DNA of 64,000 bases from Aphis gossypii (Eukaryota; Arthropoda; Insecta; Hemiptera; Aphididae), in assembly GCF_020184175.1 (NCBI RefSeq), contig NC_065531.1, positions 52,721,213 through 52,785,212 of the forward strand, read 5' to 3'. The position numbers and the translations under genes were made by a program. Every line of letters starts with the position of its first letter. Positions within the stretch are counted from its first letter, which is position 1. The notes beneath the pieces were generated by a model. It had not been told where the DNA came from, made no database searches, and was given only the letters and a program-made list of their open reading frames with translations. Of this stretch, positions 26,924 to 37,600 are shown one piece after another.

Positions 26924-28935
26924 CTAAAATTAAAATATTACATTAATTTTTTATTAATTGTATTGTATATTTTACAATTTATTAAACCTTGTCTTGCAAC
27001 TGCTATACTAGACACCATTTCAGGTACACTCATACCAATTGCTAATAGTGTAATGCCCATAACTGAATCAGGAATTGAGAATTCATTTCCTAAAATTAAT
27101 TTTAATATTCATTTTATTAATAATTTATCTAATTAATAATATATTTATAAATAAGTAATTCTGTAGTGTTATAGTGTTATAGAACACCTATTTAGATCTA
27201 ATTCAAATTAATCATTCAAAAATAATAAAAATTATTTATCACAAAGTTACATGCATAGTTAGTGATGATACAACATTTCTGAAAACAATAAAATATTATC
27301 TTTATTTAAAACCTCTTGAAATGCCTCTCATTATTTTCAATTATATAGTACACAATATAGCAGCGGTTCCCAACCTATGAATCGTTGACCATAAAACACG
27401 AACATTACTAATGTCTACATTTAAAATGAAGTTAACGTACCTATAGTTAAAATAATATTATTATATAATAAAATTGCCAAAATTGCACAGAAAAACTTGA
27501 TGGGCTTTTCGACAACATTCTGTGTTAACAAGCGTTTTTCACTTTATGTTTTTTTTTTTTGTTCAATAAATATAGAAATAAACTATATGTTGGGAGTAAT
27601 TTAAGACTAAAACTATCCAGTTTCAATTCAGATATTACATCTATAGTGGGGGATAAGTAATGTCAAAAATCTCATTAAATTATATAACTTATAATTAGGT
27701 TTAATAACATTTTTCTTAATAAACTATTGTTTTTTAATCAACAGAATAAATAGTATGTTTTCCTAATAATATATACATAAATATAATATACATACGTATA
27801 TACCTATGTGTACTATTAATGAACTTCAAAGATTTTTTTACAAAATTAGTGGTTCTCACTACTAAAAAAGTTGGGAACCGCTACAATATGATAAACTATA
27901 CTGTGCTGAGGATAGAGAACTCCTTTAAGATTTATTTAGTTTTATGTTAAACAATTAATAATTTATGTAGTTGTATCATTAAGAACTAAACAATTTATTT
28001 AGGATTATAAATAATTTAAAAACCTCAATAATCACTATTAAACATTTATTTTAAAAGTATAAACTTTGAAATACAAAGAATTAAAAAAAATGTATAATAT
28101 TAATACGCATTTTATTCCAAAAATTATTTTTTTATCCTAATTATTTATCACCGGACAGTTAAATAATTTTATAAAAAGGTTCAATAAACATATATAATTA
28201 TATAAATTACTAAAAGTACTTATCTAATTAATAAAAGTTAATTTTTTAGAATTTTCGTTTTATTTATGTATTCTTAACGCTTAAAAAAAATTAAAATTGA
28301 GTTTAGTAATCAAATTGTTATTTTTGAGACAGTATTGTGCAATGGTCATACAGCTGGCCATGACATGCGTATAGTCATCGGTTCAAACCTCGGTACTGTG
28401 TAAAAATAATACTTCGTATTACCCTGTTGTCGTTCCGATTACTCTACCCTGCCACTACCAGACCTACTCCAATGACATTACCGTCTACGTCTACACACGT
28501 GAAAATAATCTTCTTATAGAAGGGGATAGTAATACGCTAGACACGATTTACCCCTTCCATGGGATAAGACATTGATAAATACAAATAAAGTCGTTTCAAT
28601 TAAAAAAAAAATAAAAAAAAAAAATGTTATTTGAGACATTGTGAACAAAAATATTTTTTTTCTTCACCACATTGTAGCGACTAGTGTTTAATCCAAAATC
28701 ATGTGTTTTTTTTGTTTAAAAAACACGCGAGAAAGGTATGTATTAGTGATAATCGTATGGTAATATACACCCCAATTTCTTCTATTTATTTATTTCTATA
28801 ACATCAATAGGTAGTGAGTATTATTTTTTATTATATTCTTTAGATTAAGGTTCATATTTCAATAAATAAACATTTAAACATTTTAAGACAATCTTAAGTA
28901 TAACTAACTTTTTAATAATTTATTGTAGATAATTG

Positions 28936-28969
<34 letters not shown>

Positions 28970-31832
28970 TATGTCTGCATTTAAAAAATAAAAATACTGA
29001 TGTTCAATAATATTATATTATCTTAAGTGGTTTTTCTATAAAATGCTCACCTATAATTGTAATCAATTCTACAATGAAAAATGACCCACATCCAATCCAA
29101 AATATACACATAAACATTGTAATAGGTAGCCAAAATACTCTATCTAGACTATCACAGCTAGGAACAGTTACTTTCAAAATTAAGACTATAGGCCATATTA
29201 CTAATTCTTTGATTTTTAATAGTTGATCACGAAGTCTGTCCTTCCACTTGGATAAAATAATATGCTCTTGCACTAGAAATCCATTCTCTGAAACTCCTAA
29301 AATATTTTAACATGCATATGTATCTATATAGGTATATACTCATTTATATTTTATTACTGTTCGTCTGTTCAATCTACAAACTTCACATGCCAATTTACCA
29401 TTTAGAGGAAGTATCGGCTGATTTTCACTGCATTCTTCAAACACTTTGTCCTTTTGTTGAGAAATATATTTAAATATTTTTTCAAAAAATGAGCTATAAG
29501 AGAGAACTGTTGGGGATTATTGACAGTCACAAAAATAAGAAAAATAGATTACTTACTTAATAAGTATACCATGTAAACTATGATTAATATTAACGCTTCG
29601 TAAGCATAAACCTTGTTATCAGCCAATGACCAAACTAATAATGATATAGTTAAAAGATACATCAATACATCACGAGTGATGGGCCAACTTTCCAGATGTA
29701 TGATCTACAAATAATATTTCAGTACATTATATTAGTACTTATTATATTTATATATATATATTGTGTACGTATTGTATTATTAAATCGTATCGTATCAAGG
29801 TATCAGGATTCATAATTTATGATTTTGCTCAGATTATTAAAAAAAACATATACCTTTTGATCAGCCATAAGTACACAAAGTCCAGGAACTAAGAGTATAT
29901 TAAATAAGCCAGTGCCAACTACAGTGCCGATTCCGACATCGCCTTCTGTAAAGAACGTAGCAAGTATATTGACGAATAGTTCAGGACATGCCACTGCTGC
30001 AGCCATTACAGACGCTCCCGCAACATCCTGACTTAACTTCATTCCTAAAAAATTATTGAAAATTGTATCAAATTACATCATAAGAACACTATTGTAACTA
30101 ATATATTTAGAGTAATTGTTTTACAGTAAATACTATTAAAGATTAAAGTTATACATTGTTTTTTCAATAATACTTTTAATAAATTTAAAATAAGACATAA
30201 GTGCATATCGTATTCACCAAATATTTATGTTAGCATTTTCTAGGCATGCTAAAATTTTGGTTATTTTTGAGCTATTTACTTTTTCAAATTCATTCGTGTG
30301 ATCAATAAAATTCTATAGTTCATATTATGTATATAAATATGTTGTGTATTTAGTTGTATGTATGTACAACTATATAGTATTTTAAATTTATAAGTTATAA
30401 CCAATGATAACGATATTATATTATAGTCTTATTTGTTGTATTATAATTTTTACCAATAATATTATATAATATATTTTATAAGCTTATTTCATTTTACAGT
30501 AATACTTATTAAAAGAAATAAAAATAGAAATAGAAAATATTATTATTTAAATAAATAAATAACTGTTTTATTTATTGATTAAATTGTTGTTACATCTTAT
30601 GAGTTTTGGTATGTTTATATTTATAAAATAAAAAAATTAATTAATCAATTAATTAATACGTAATAATATATCATAAATACGTTCAAGCAGCTTTATATTT
30701 AGATCTAATAAGATTATTAATAATCATAGCTTCAAATAAAATAGCATAATCTTAATAGTATTTCATTATTACAATATAGTAAATATCTATTTTTAAAATA
30801 TAATTATTGCTTAAATGTTTTAAATAGATGATCATGATTATTTAATGAATATGTCTATTAAAGTACTAAGTTTTATGTTCTATTGTTTTTAAGATGTACA
30901 AATAAGCGAAACTGTTTTGAACTACTTTAAAAAGTTACTGCTATCACTTAACACTATATCAGTTATGCAATATAACGCACAAAGACCATGAAAAACCTAC
31001 TGAGTTGTCTGTTAATTGCTTTATAAATTGAACAGTCAAAGTCTAAATAAATCGATGTATGTATTCTTATTATCAAACAACAGAAATATAATCTACTACT
31101 GGTTTCATTTATTACATTATTGTTCTGAATAAATAACAAAAAAATTTCGGTTTTTATACTGCAATGATTTAGCAACAACAAAAATAAATAATAATATAAT
31201 CAAGCAGATAAGAACTTTCATGTAATAGTTTATTTATAGAAATGTATAATGTTAGGTAAACCCATTATGAAGTTGAATTTCGATAACTTTATATTAAACG
31301 TTTTTATACTTTTTTATTGAAAAAAAAAATGAAATAATTTATAAAATTTTATTTTCTGTAAAAATAAAATAAAAATTGAATATATAGTTTACTTACTTTG
31401 AGAAATTATATGAATGCTTGGCACCAAATAACGATTGCATACTACTCCTAAAAATAAAAATAAGTACAAAGCAACGATGGAAGTACACAATATGGTAAGA
31501 GAGCGTTCCTCAAAAATAAAAATCTCTTCAAAAAACGATTTTTCATTTTGATTTTTCGTTTCATTGATTGATAATAGAACTCGACTGGCATGTTTAATAT
31601 CTGAAATTTATAAAATAAATTGTAATTTTCATATTTATTGTATTCTTTTGTTAAAAGATAAAAAACTTTTATTAAATTAAAGATTTTATAACATACCCGA
31701 TTCGTGTGAAATTCGAGTATATGACTTCAAACAATAAAATATGAGTACAAATATCGCTAAAATAATTGAACATAGTTTTGATTTCCAGTTTTTATAGTTT
31801 ACTACTCGTAAATAATTCTCAAATGTCACCAT
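26601..31832 (-). CDS. Potassium-dependent sodium/calcium exchanger, SLC24 (NCKX) family
   Basis: Eight coding exons join with matching phases: 31832-31697, 31600-31397, 30044-29854, 29704-29553, 29493-29399, 29296-29051, 27089-26988 and 26923 onwards. They give about 452 aa up to residue 452 (TKK). The protein has an N-terminal membrane anchor (about 20-36) and two clusters of membrane helices joined by a cytoplasmic loop. Both alpha repeats are clear: DVAGASVMAAAVACPELF (120-137) with acidic E135, and PDSVMGITLLAIGMSVPE (348-365) followed by RQGQGTM and SSTFDVLICLGVPW (387-401). The family exchanges Na+ against Ca2+ plus K+ across membranes. By its short loop and the CLGVPWFIK stretch it looks closest to the NCKX5-like group, from memory. 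Oddities: the usual Asp in the alpha-2 SVPD motif is Glu (E365), and alpha-1 reads VACPE instead of SSAPE. The C-terminus is uncertain. Either the last exon reads to a stop at 26601, or a donor at 26694|gtatgt leads to an exon I did not find. Confidence 0.85.
26988..27089 (-). CDS. NCKX-like gene, coding exon 7 (alpha-2 repeat, first half)
   Basis: The acceptor is attttag|GA and the donor CAA G|gtttaa, phase 1. It encodes residues 342-375 with the alpha-2 signature IPDSVMGITLLAIGMSVPEM and ending VARQ. The Asp usual in SVPD is replaced by Glu. Confidence 0.85.
27361..27883. mobile_element. hAT-like MITE in the NCKX-like gene's long intron
   Basis: The left end is CAGCGGTTCCCAACCT. The right end, AGTTGGGAACCGCTA, is its reverse complement apart from the last bases. 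The flanks caatatag (27353-27360) and caatatga (27884-27891) look like a slightly worn 8-bp duplication. The element is about 520 bp with no long open frame. Similar TTCCCAACC ends occur at 39397 and 39934. Confidence 0.7.
28332..28624 (+). mobile_element. tRNA-derived SINE
   Basis: The head looks like a degenerate tRNA. An A-box-like gtgcaatggtca (about 28337) is followed some 50 bases later by a B-box ggttcaaacctc (28380-28391), the internal promoter of RNA polymerase III. A tRNA-unrelated body of about 180 bp and an A-rich tail (28602-28624) follow. A target duplication flanks it: tgttatttttgagaca on the left (28316-28331) and tgttatttgagaca on the right (28625-28638). The body is noticeably more GC-rich than the intron around it. 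It needs the machinery of a partner LINE to move. Confidence 0.8.
28942..28971. repeat. (ATT)n microsatellite
   Basis: About nine tandem copies of ATT/TTA lie within the NCKX-like gene's long intron. Confidence 0.8.
29051..29296 (-). CDS. NCKX-like gene, coding exon 6
   Basis: The acceptor is ttttag|GA and the donor ATA G|gtgagc, phase 1. It encodes residues 260-341: the end of the loop (LSKWKDRLRDQ), then helices starting at ELVIWPIVLILKV and FWLPITMFMCIFWIGCGSFF, entering the C-terminal membrane cluster. Confidence 0.85.
29399..29493 (-). CDS. NCKX-like gene, coding exon 5 (cytoplasmic loop)
   Basis: The acceptor is cttatag|C and the donor AAT G|gtaaat, phase 1. It encodes residues 228-259, a charged hydrophilic segment (for example QQKDKVFEECSENQP) that fits the short central cytoplasmic loop. 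Phase matching with the next exon supports this donor over two others a few bases on. Confidence 0.7.
29553..29704 (-). CDS. NCKX-like gene, coding exon 4 with tandem donors
   Basis: The acceptor is tttgtag|ATC. It encodes residues 178-227 plus two bases, with a helix (VLMYLLTISLLVWSLADNKV) and a second hydrophobic run. Two donors overlap 4 bases apart in TTAAGTAAGTAATC. Only the weaker, distal one (exon end 29553) keeps the next exon in frame. The stronger gtaagt (exon end 29557) would run into a stop about 30 codons later. Confidence 0.75.
29854..30044 (-). CDS. NCKX-like gene, coding exon 3 (alpha-1 repeat)
   Basis: The acceptor is ttttag|GA and the donor CAA AAG|gtatat, phase 0. It encodes residues 114-177 with the alpha-1 repeat (DVAGASVMAAA, PELF, then GDVGIGTVVGTGLFNILLVPG). 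This is one half of the ion-binding core in the family. Confidence 0.9.
31397..31600 (-). CDS. NCKX-like gene, coding exon 2
   Basis: The acceptor is aatttcag|AT and the donor CAA A|gtaagt. It encodes residues 46-113: a charged extracellular part, then a membrane helix (about 82-98) leading into VPSIHIISQ, the NCKX stretch just before the alpha-1 repeat. Confidence 0.8.
31697..31832 (-). CDS. NCKX-like gene, coding exon 1
   Basis: Start ATG at 31832. It encodes residues 1-45, with a hydrophobic anchor (SIILAIFVLIFYCL). It ends TCG G|gtatgt in phase 1. A likely acceptor (ttttcaatatag) lies 14 bases 5' of the ATG, so at least one non-coding leader exon is expected. Confidence 0.8.
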
Positions 31833-33034
31833 ATTTATTTATGTTTCTATATTGAAAAACAAAAAAAATATAAAAATTGTCATCAACTTAATTTTTATTT
31901 AAGATGTACAATTTAAAAATTCAGTTAATTGTATTTTAATGGCACACAATTAATTATCAATATTATGTAAATGTACACAGGATTTCTTCTCTCAAATTGC
32001 ATATGACAATTAATATGATAAAGATTATATTGGTTCTTTAGAGGTCTGGGTTCGTAATTTTTATATCATACAACATTTTTGAAATTTATATGTTCATAGT
32101 TTATAATCTTTCAGAAACAATATTTTTAGTTATTACAGCTATTAATAAATTAATACGACAACTATAACATAACTATGATATCATATACTATTTTTATAAA
32201 GTGAAATATCTGTAGAGAATCTTGCATTAAGTTAAAACTATATGTGTTTCTACAATTTATGTTATTTTAAATTATAATAGTGAAGTTTATGATTACCTAT
32301 TATTATTATTTATAATAATATATAATATATGTACAAATATATTTTAATTTTTGCAATAATAAGTGAATACAGTCACTTGAAAACTATGAAAAACATTGAC
32401 AATCAGGCATAAAATAAGGAGCGTAAGAGTTATTCTAATTCTACAAAATAAGATTTGTGTACATATTAATTTTTCTATAAAAACAATACTTATATTCTTG
32501 ATTTGATAAGATAATGAAGATAATTATATTTGAATATCTTATCAGAAATAATTAATCAAAGATATGAAAAAAATATTCATTTATTGCAGTCAGTCTGCAG
32601 TTGTAAACAATTCAAAAAATACATTTTTTTACACTGTGGTTAAAAATTAACAGTTTTTCAAACACATGTTCTAACAGAAAATAAATGTTGTAATGCTGTT
32701 TATATTTAAATTTTAATATGAGTACATAGTTTTTCTGTATCACTTTTCTTATTAAGATTTATTTGGTCCTGTTGAAATTGATAAACGAACGTGATAGAAA
32801 TATATTTCTTTTTAAGAATAAAGTGTCCATTTTAAATGTAAATAGATACCAAGCGGGCATACCCTAGGTAAAAAGATACCTACTAAAAAAAAAAAATAAT
32901 AATTTATTAGTGTACACAAAAAAATACTACTTATTAAGTAATCACTATTATTTTGTTAAAATTACATAAAACGTATGTGCACTATATAAGAGTATAGTAC
33001 TTAATTTTTTAATAATAATAAACTTTAAAATCTT

Positions 33035-33110
33035 ACCTATAAATTTGATAGTTTATATAGCCGTCTTAAAAATGCAGGTGGTTAGGTCAAAGCGTAGTTC
33101 GTCACTGGTT
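33035..33110 (-). promoter_or_regulatory. Possible 5' leader exon of the NCKX-like gene
   Basis: On the minus strand a less AT-rich stretch (ccagtgacgaactacgctt) runs to a good donor, aaatttatag|gtaagatt. This lies about 1.2 kb upstream of the coding start, which itself has an acceptor 14 bases before the ATG. The arrangement fits a non-coding first exon joined to the ATG exon. There is no direct evidence of transcription. Confidence 0.3.
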
Positions 33111-33595
33111 TAATTACTAATATTAATATGAATAATAGAAATCAGTGTCTAATAAACTATCATAACAGATTATACGTCATAACTTGATAACAAATAGTAA
33201 ATACCATAAACGTTAATCAACAATATAAAAAATTAAATAAGGATATCACTCATTCACTTACAATTCATGATTTATAATGTTCAAGTGAAGTGTAATGATA
33301 AAAATATAACTTAAAATATTGTAATTTGTATAAATTACAATTTAAAAGGTTTAAAAATGTATACATGGTAATATAAATATAAATCTCAACGTATAAGTAT
33401 TATTATTAATTAGAATGATTATTTACGTATTGAAAATAAGATAAGGCCTGTTACTACGACTAGGTATTAATGATCATTTATGGAATTAACAATAAATAAA
33501 CAAAGGAAATATTATTTTTTATTTTATCCCGATAAGAATATAACTATAGGATATATTATATTTTGATAGTGTAAAATAAAAAAAAATAATTATTG

Positions 33596-33793
33596 TTATT
33601 TTCTAGGTGTGCCCAGTATTGTACAATGTAAAATATAATATATAATGTAAATTATATTAATATTAAGCAACCTTTTTGGACCTTGCGAGTACACGCATTG
33701 AAGAGCACGAATTAATTTTATTGCAGTATCACGTAGGCGGTAATTCGAGGCTATATAATTTATGGTTTCAAAAATATCACTGTTAATAATCAT
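33596..33793 (-). CDS. Possible orphan exon, unrecognised
   Basis: From an ATG at 33793 the first 41 codons read like protein (MIINSDIFETINYIASNYRL, then RDTAIKLIRALQCVYSQGPK), with mixed codon composition unlike the AT-driven noise around it. After that the frame turns into I/Y-rich junk until the stop. A weak donor (AAAAAG|gttgct) lies at the change point. I do not recognise the family. It may be a fragment of a decayed gene or a terminal exon of an unseen gene. Confidence 0.25.
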   Translation of the reverse strand: MIINSDIFETINYIASNYRLRDTAIKLIRALQCVYSQGPKRLLNINIIYIIYYILHCTILGTPRK

Positions 33794-36089
33794 TTGGTTA
33801 AAAAAAATATTTATTGTTTAAAATTATAATAATATATTACCTAAAAAAAGTCTTTAATCAATAAAATATAATTTTAAACTTATTTTCGTAAATGCATCGA
33901 AATAAAATATTATATTTCTATTGTAGTTGGTATATTATATTCATGTTTTATAATATACAAATGACTATTGTCTTATTTAGACCTTTACTCCTGTTTTTCA
34001 AGCAGAGGACAATACAATACTACTGTCACTATAATGAACTATAATGTGATATACACAACTATTTTAGTATGTTATTAATATTATATAAGTGTATGTTTAC
34101 ATACATGTATACATGTTATACCTAAGATTATGCGCTTTTGATGTTCATACATGGACAACTAACAAGATTAAAAAAGTTGCAGTAAAAATTGAAAAAAGCA
34201 ATAAAATTAGTCAGATAAACAATTATTATTGTTTCGATGATCCATTGATATTTTTTACACTAATATCAATAACATAATATTTCGATTTCTATTAATTTTA
34301 TCAAAAATAAATCATATATTTTATTTGACTGGATGGCAATAAATTATTAAAATAGCCAATTGTACCAATTATCATTTATCAGTATAACTATAATATAATA
34401 TGCAATACGATCACTCAATAAAACTCATAAATATTAAATTATAATTTATATCTTTTCAATCTAACAAAATTTAATTTAATCCGTAAAGGTTTATTTTAAA
34501 GATTATTAGGGGTAATAGTGAATAAAAAATAATTCATACACTTATCTGCTCTAAAATTAAATATAATTATAGGAATAGGCTAATAATAATCAATAATCAT
34601 ATTGTTATATGTTTCAATAGTTTAACATTTTGTTTTAATCATGTAAAGTTATTTTAGTTTCCTGAAAACTTATATATAGTTGTTACCTATATAATAAAAT
34701 GTTAGATAATATGTTAGGTATGTATCTAGTGTAGTAGTATCTACTAATTATTATGATTTATGTTTGTTATTTAATTTATGTGTAGTGGCGTATTTACATG
34801 TGAACGAATTTTCTAAAGCCATCCAAGCCTTTTTTGGCTTTCATGAATACGACATTCTTATAAATGTATATTATTGATTAAGTGAAAAAAAACTAAATTA
34901 ATTACTGGTGCTAGGATTTTATTAATTCCTTAAAAAAATTGTAGGTACCTATTTATGATCTAAGAACTTTAAAATGTGAACTTAAAATATTTTTTTTATT
35001 TTAATTCATAATACAATGGAATTGTTATTTAATATTTATTTTATAAATAAATGGGTTGACGTGTTTTAAATTGATATTTAATATAATCAATTTACATATT
35101 AAATTCAAACTGAGTTTATTATAATATAAAATATAAACATTTGTTATCGTGTGATATTTAAATGTTGACTTATGATGGTTCCGTTAGATTTGAAGTATTG
35201 CTCTAATCAATGGAACAAAGAAGTGTTGACTATTTGTTTATTTTACATAAGCAATCAACATGATTAGTGGTGAAATATAATATACCTAACCTGTACTACT
35301 GAAGTTATTTCGTACTTTATTCAGACATATATTTTCATATTGATACAAATTCATCATATTTATCAAAAATGTGTGTTTTAGCATCTCCTTTAACTTCAAA
35401 AACCCCAACTTTTATAAATCGTATAATATAAGTACTGAAACAAATTAAGAAGAGTTTACCAACTAAAACATGTAAAGGTTATTAAAATGTTTAAAGTTTA
35501 CAATAAACTTTTTAGTTATAGAGAAGATAAAATTACTTTTAAACTCTTTGACACTATTAATTATTCTTTATCTAGAAAACAACAATAGGCATCTATGGCT
35601 AACATTATAGTTTAATGTAAGATACATCTATGAGTTAGTACCTACCTGCAATTACTTTTTATTTTTTAAAAAATAATTATTCTTTATATAATAAAATATC
35701 ATATTCTAGTATATTATGTTACTTCAACATTTTTACAGTTAAATTATATATCATTCTGTCATACTTCTAAATGTGTACGTTGATTTCACATTTTAACGTA
35801 GGTATATTTAAATTTGGTATCTACCTAAAATATTTTACGTTAATAAAATAATAATTATTTTTTTAAATTTTATATTTCTCTAGAGTTTTACTTTTTATGT
35901 AATTATTGCCTAATTTGTACTACTTATAATTGAATCCTCAGTATTACAAAACTATAGTCATAATTTGCTAAAAATTTTTAATTAAAACTAAATTTTAGGC
36001 AATGATTTATTATAAAAGTGTGTATTTTTTCTGTCTACCTACTTATCATTACCTTTTGGAACAATAAAAATGCTTAGATTTTTACGCTT

Positions 36090-36680
36090 TTTGTGGATGG
36101 TTTCAGAAACCATGCTATCAGATAGCGAAATGTATCGAGTGAAACGAATCAAGTAAATTCGTTTATGAATTACACATAAAAAATAATATCGATTTTATCA
36201 AATATTTTTTTCTGTTTATTTAAAAAAATTAAGTGCATTTTTTAATTTTGATCTCCTAAAATTACCTCAAAGTTTAAAATCGAAACGTTTTTTCCTCAAT
36301 TGAATTTTGATATAGGTATTCACCAAGTATTATTATTTTATTATTTTCTACACAACGAAAACTATTAAAATATTTTGGTTTTTTTTTGAGCTAGGTATTT
36401 AAATTTTAGAACTTAAATAAATTTTTTAGTATTTTTTTTAATATATTTAATAAAAGAATCCTAAAAAGTTTTTCTTATAATTGATCAAAAATATTTAAGA
36501 CACACTGATAAAATTTTTTTAATAGACATTAAAGTTCAAGTTTCGATAAAATACGTAAAAATTACTAAAATTTGAAAATTATTTTGAAGATAACAATTTA
36601 TAAAATTTTTGAATTTTTTTAGCTACCTAAGTCATAAAAGTTGTAAACAAATTTGACAATAAATCTAAAAAATATATATA
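36090..36680 (+). repeat. Dispersed AT-rich repeat family, diverged copy
   Basis: The ggtttcagaaaccatgctat block and later ttttgag/ctaagtcataaaagttg blocks resemble the order of the 38.2-39.3 kb copy. The copy is strongly diverged, so identity and borders are tentative. Confidence 0.3.
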
Positions 36681-37443
36681 AACACCAATATAAAATAACT
36701 TATTATTATATAACTTTATTATTCAAAAACATTATTCGTATTACGTTGTGTTTTAAAATTTTTACAAATTAAATGAATTTAATTTTACACAATAATATTC
36801 AATATGTATATAAATTTTAAGATATTTTTTATTCGTGCCATGAACCACACTGTAAAATAGTAAAATGATATTAACTCAAAAGTTAATGTCAATTATATAA
36901 TTTGGTATAAATAATATATTTATGGAAAATGCAATGTTTTTGGCAAAAATTAAATTAGTTTACATTAAAAGTTTAATAAATAACTTTAAATATCAAAAAA
37001 ACATTGAATTCAATTTTAACGAACCCATCACAATAACCCACTCGATACTCAGTACTTATTTTTGCTGTATAGTATAGACTATAGAACGTTACCCAGTTAT
37101 CCACATTTTTAAATTTAATATTTATGGAATAATTTATGCCTTAACTCTATTATGAAAAGAAAAACCATCGTATTACTTATTAGTAATTACTTTTTTAATT
37201 ATTACATATTATTTATTAGTAATGAATTATGTAGTATGCAATATAAATGTATTACTATAAATTAGAATGTATTCTATTTTATATTATGACACATAAGTTA
37301 CTTATACATATTACATATTACATAATAGTATAATACATATTTTAATCCATAGCTAATAATATTGATGTTTTTACATTTACAGGAGTTATAAAAAAATAAA
37401 TTTTATAAAAGCTATACAAATGAAATATTAACCAGAAGATAAT

Positions 37444-37600
37444 ATGATTTCTATCACGGCATTTGATATTATAGCAAAATCGTTTAAAATACGTAATAAT
37501 AAGCCTGTGATCGACGACTATATATTTCAATGCCACTACAAACTAACCACCAATATTTTATTAACCTTCTGTCTATTGATTACATCAATCAATTTAATAG
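37444..37600 (+). CDS. Innexin exon 1
   Basis: Starts at ATG 37444, with an in-frame TAA 15 bases upstream. It encodes residues 1-52 plus one base (ATA G|gttagt, phase 1): the cytoplasmic N-terminus, VIDDYIFQCHY, and TM1 (LLTFCLLITSINLI). The missing two bases of Gly53 are supplied by the next exon, restoring the conserved GNP motif. Confidence 0.88.

Larger units (their letters stand above)
31833..37443. other. Intergenic stretch between NCKX-like gene and innexin
   Basis: The two genes diverge: the exchanger runs left and the innexin right, so both promoters should lie in these 5.6 kb. Apart from a possible leader exon (33035-33110), an orphan exon-like frame (33596-33793) and a diverged copy of the dispersed repeat (about 36090-36680), I see only AT-rich sequence. 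No GC-rich island is present. Confidence 0.5.

Noticed and set aside
34089..34277. 62-codon plus-strand frame
   Set aside because: Composition changes midway to AT-rich noise, with no neighbouring exon or recognised motif.
37342..37536. Minus-strand frame over the innexin first exon
   Set aside because: It is the antisense shadow of innexin exon 1, whose splice phase and motifs are clear.
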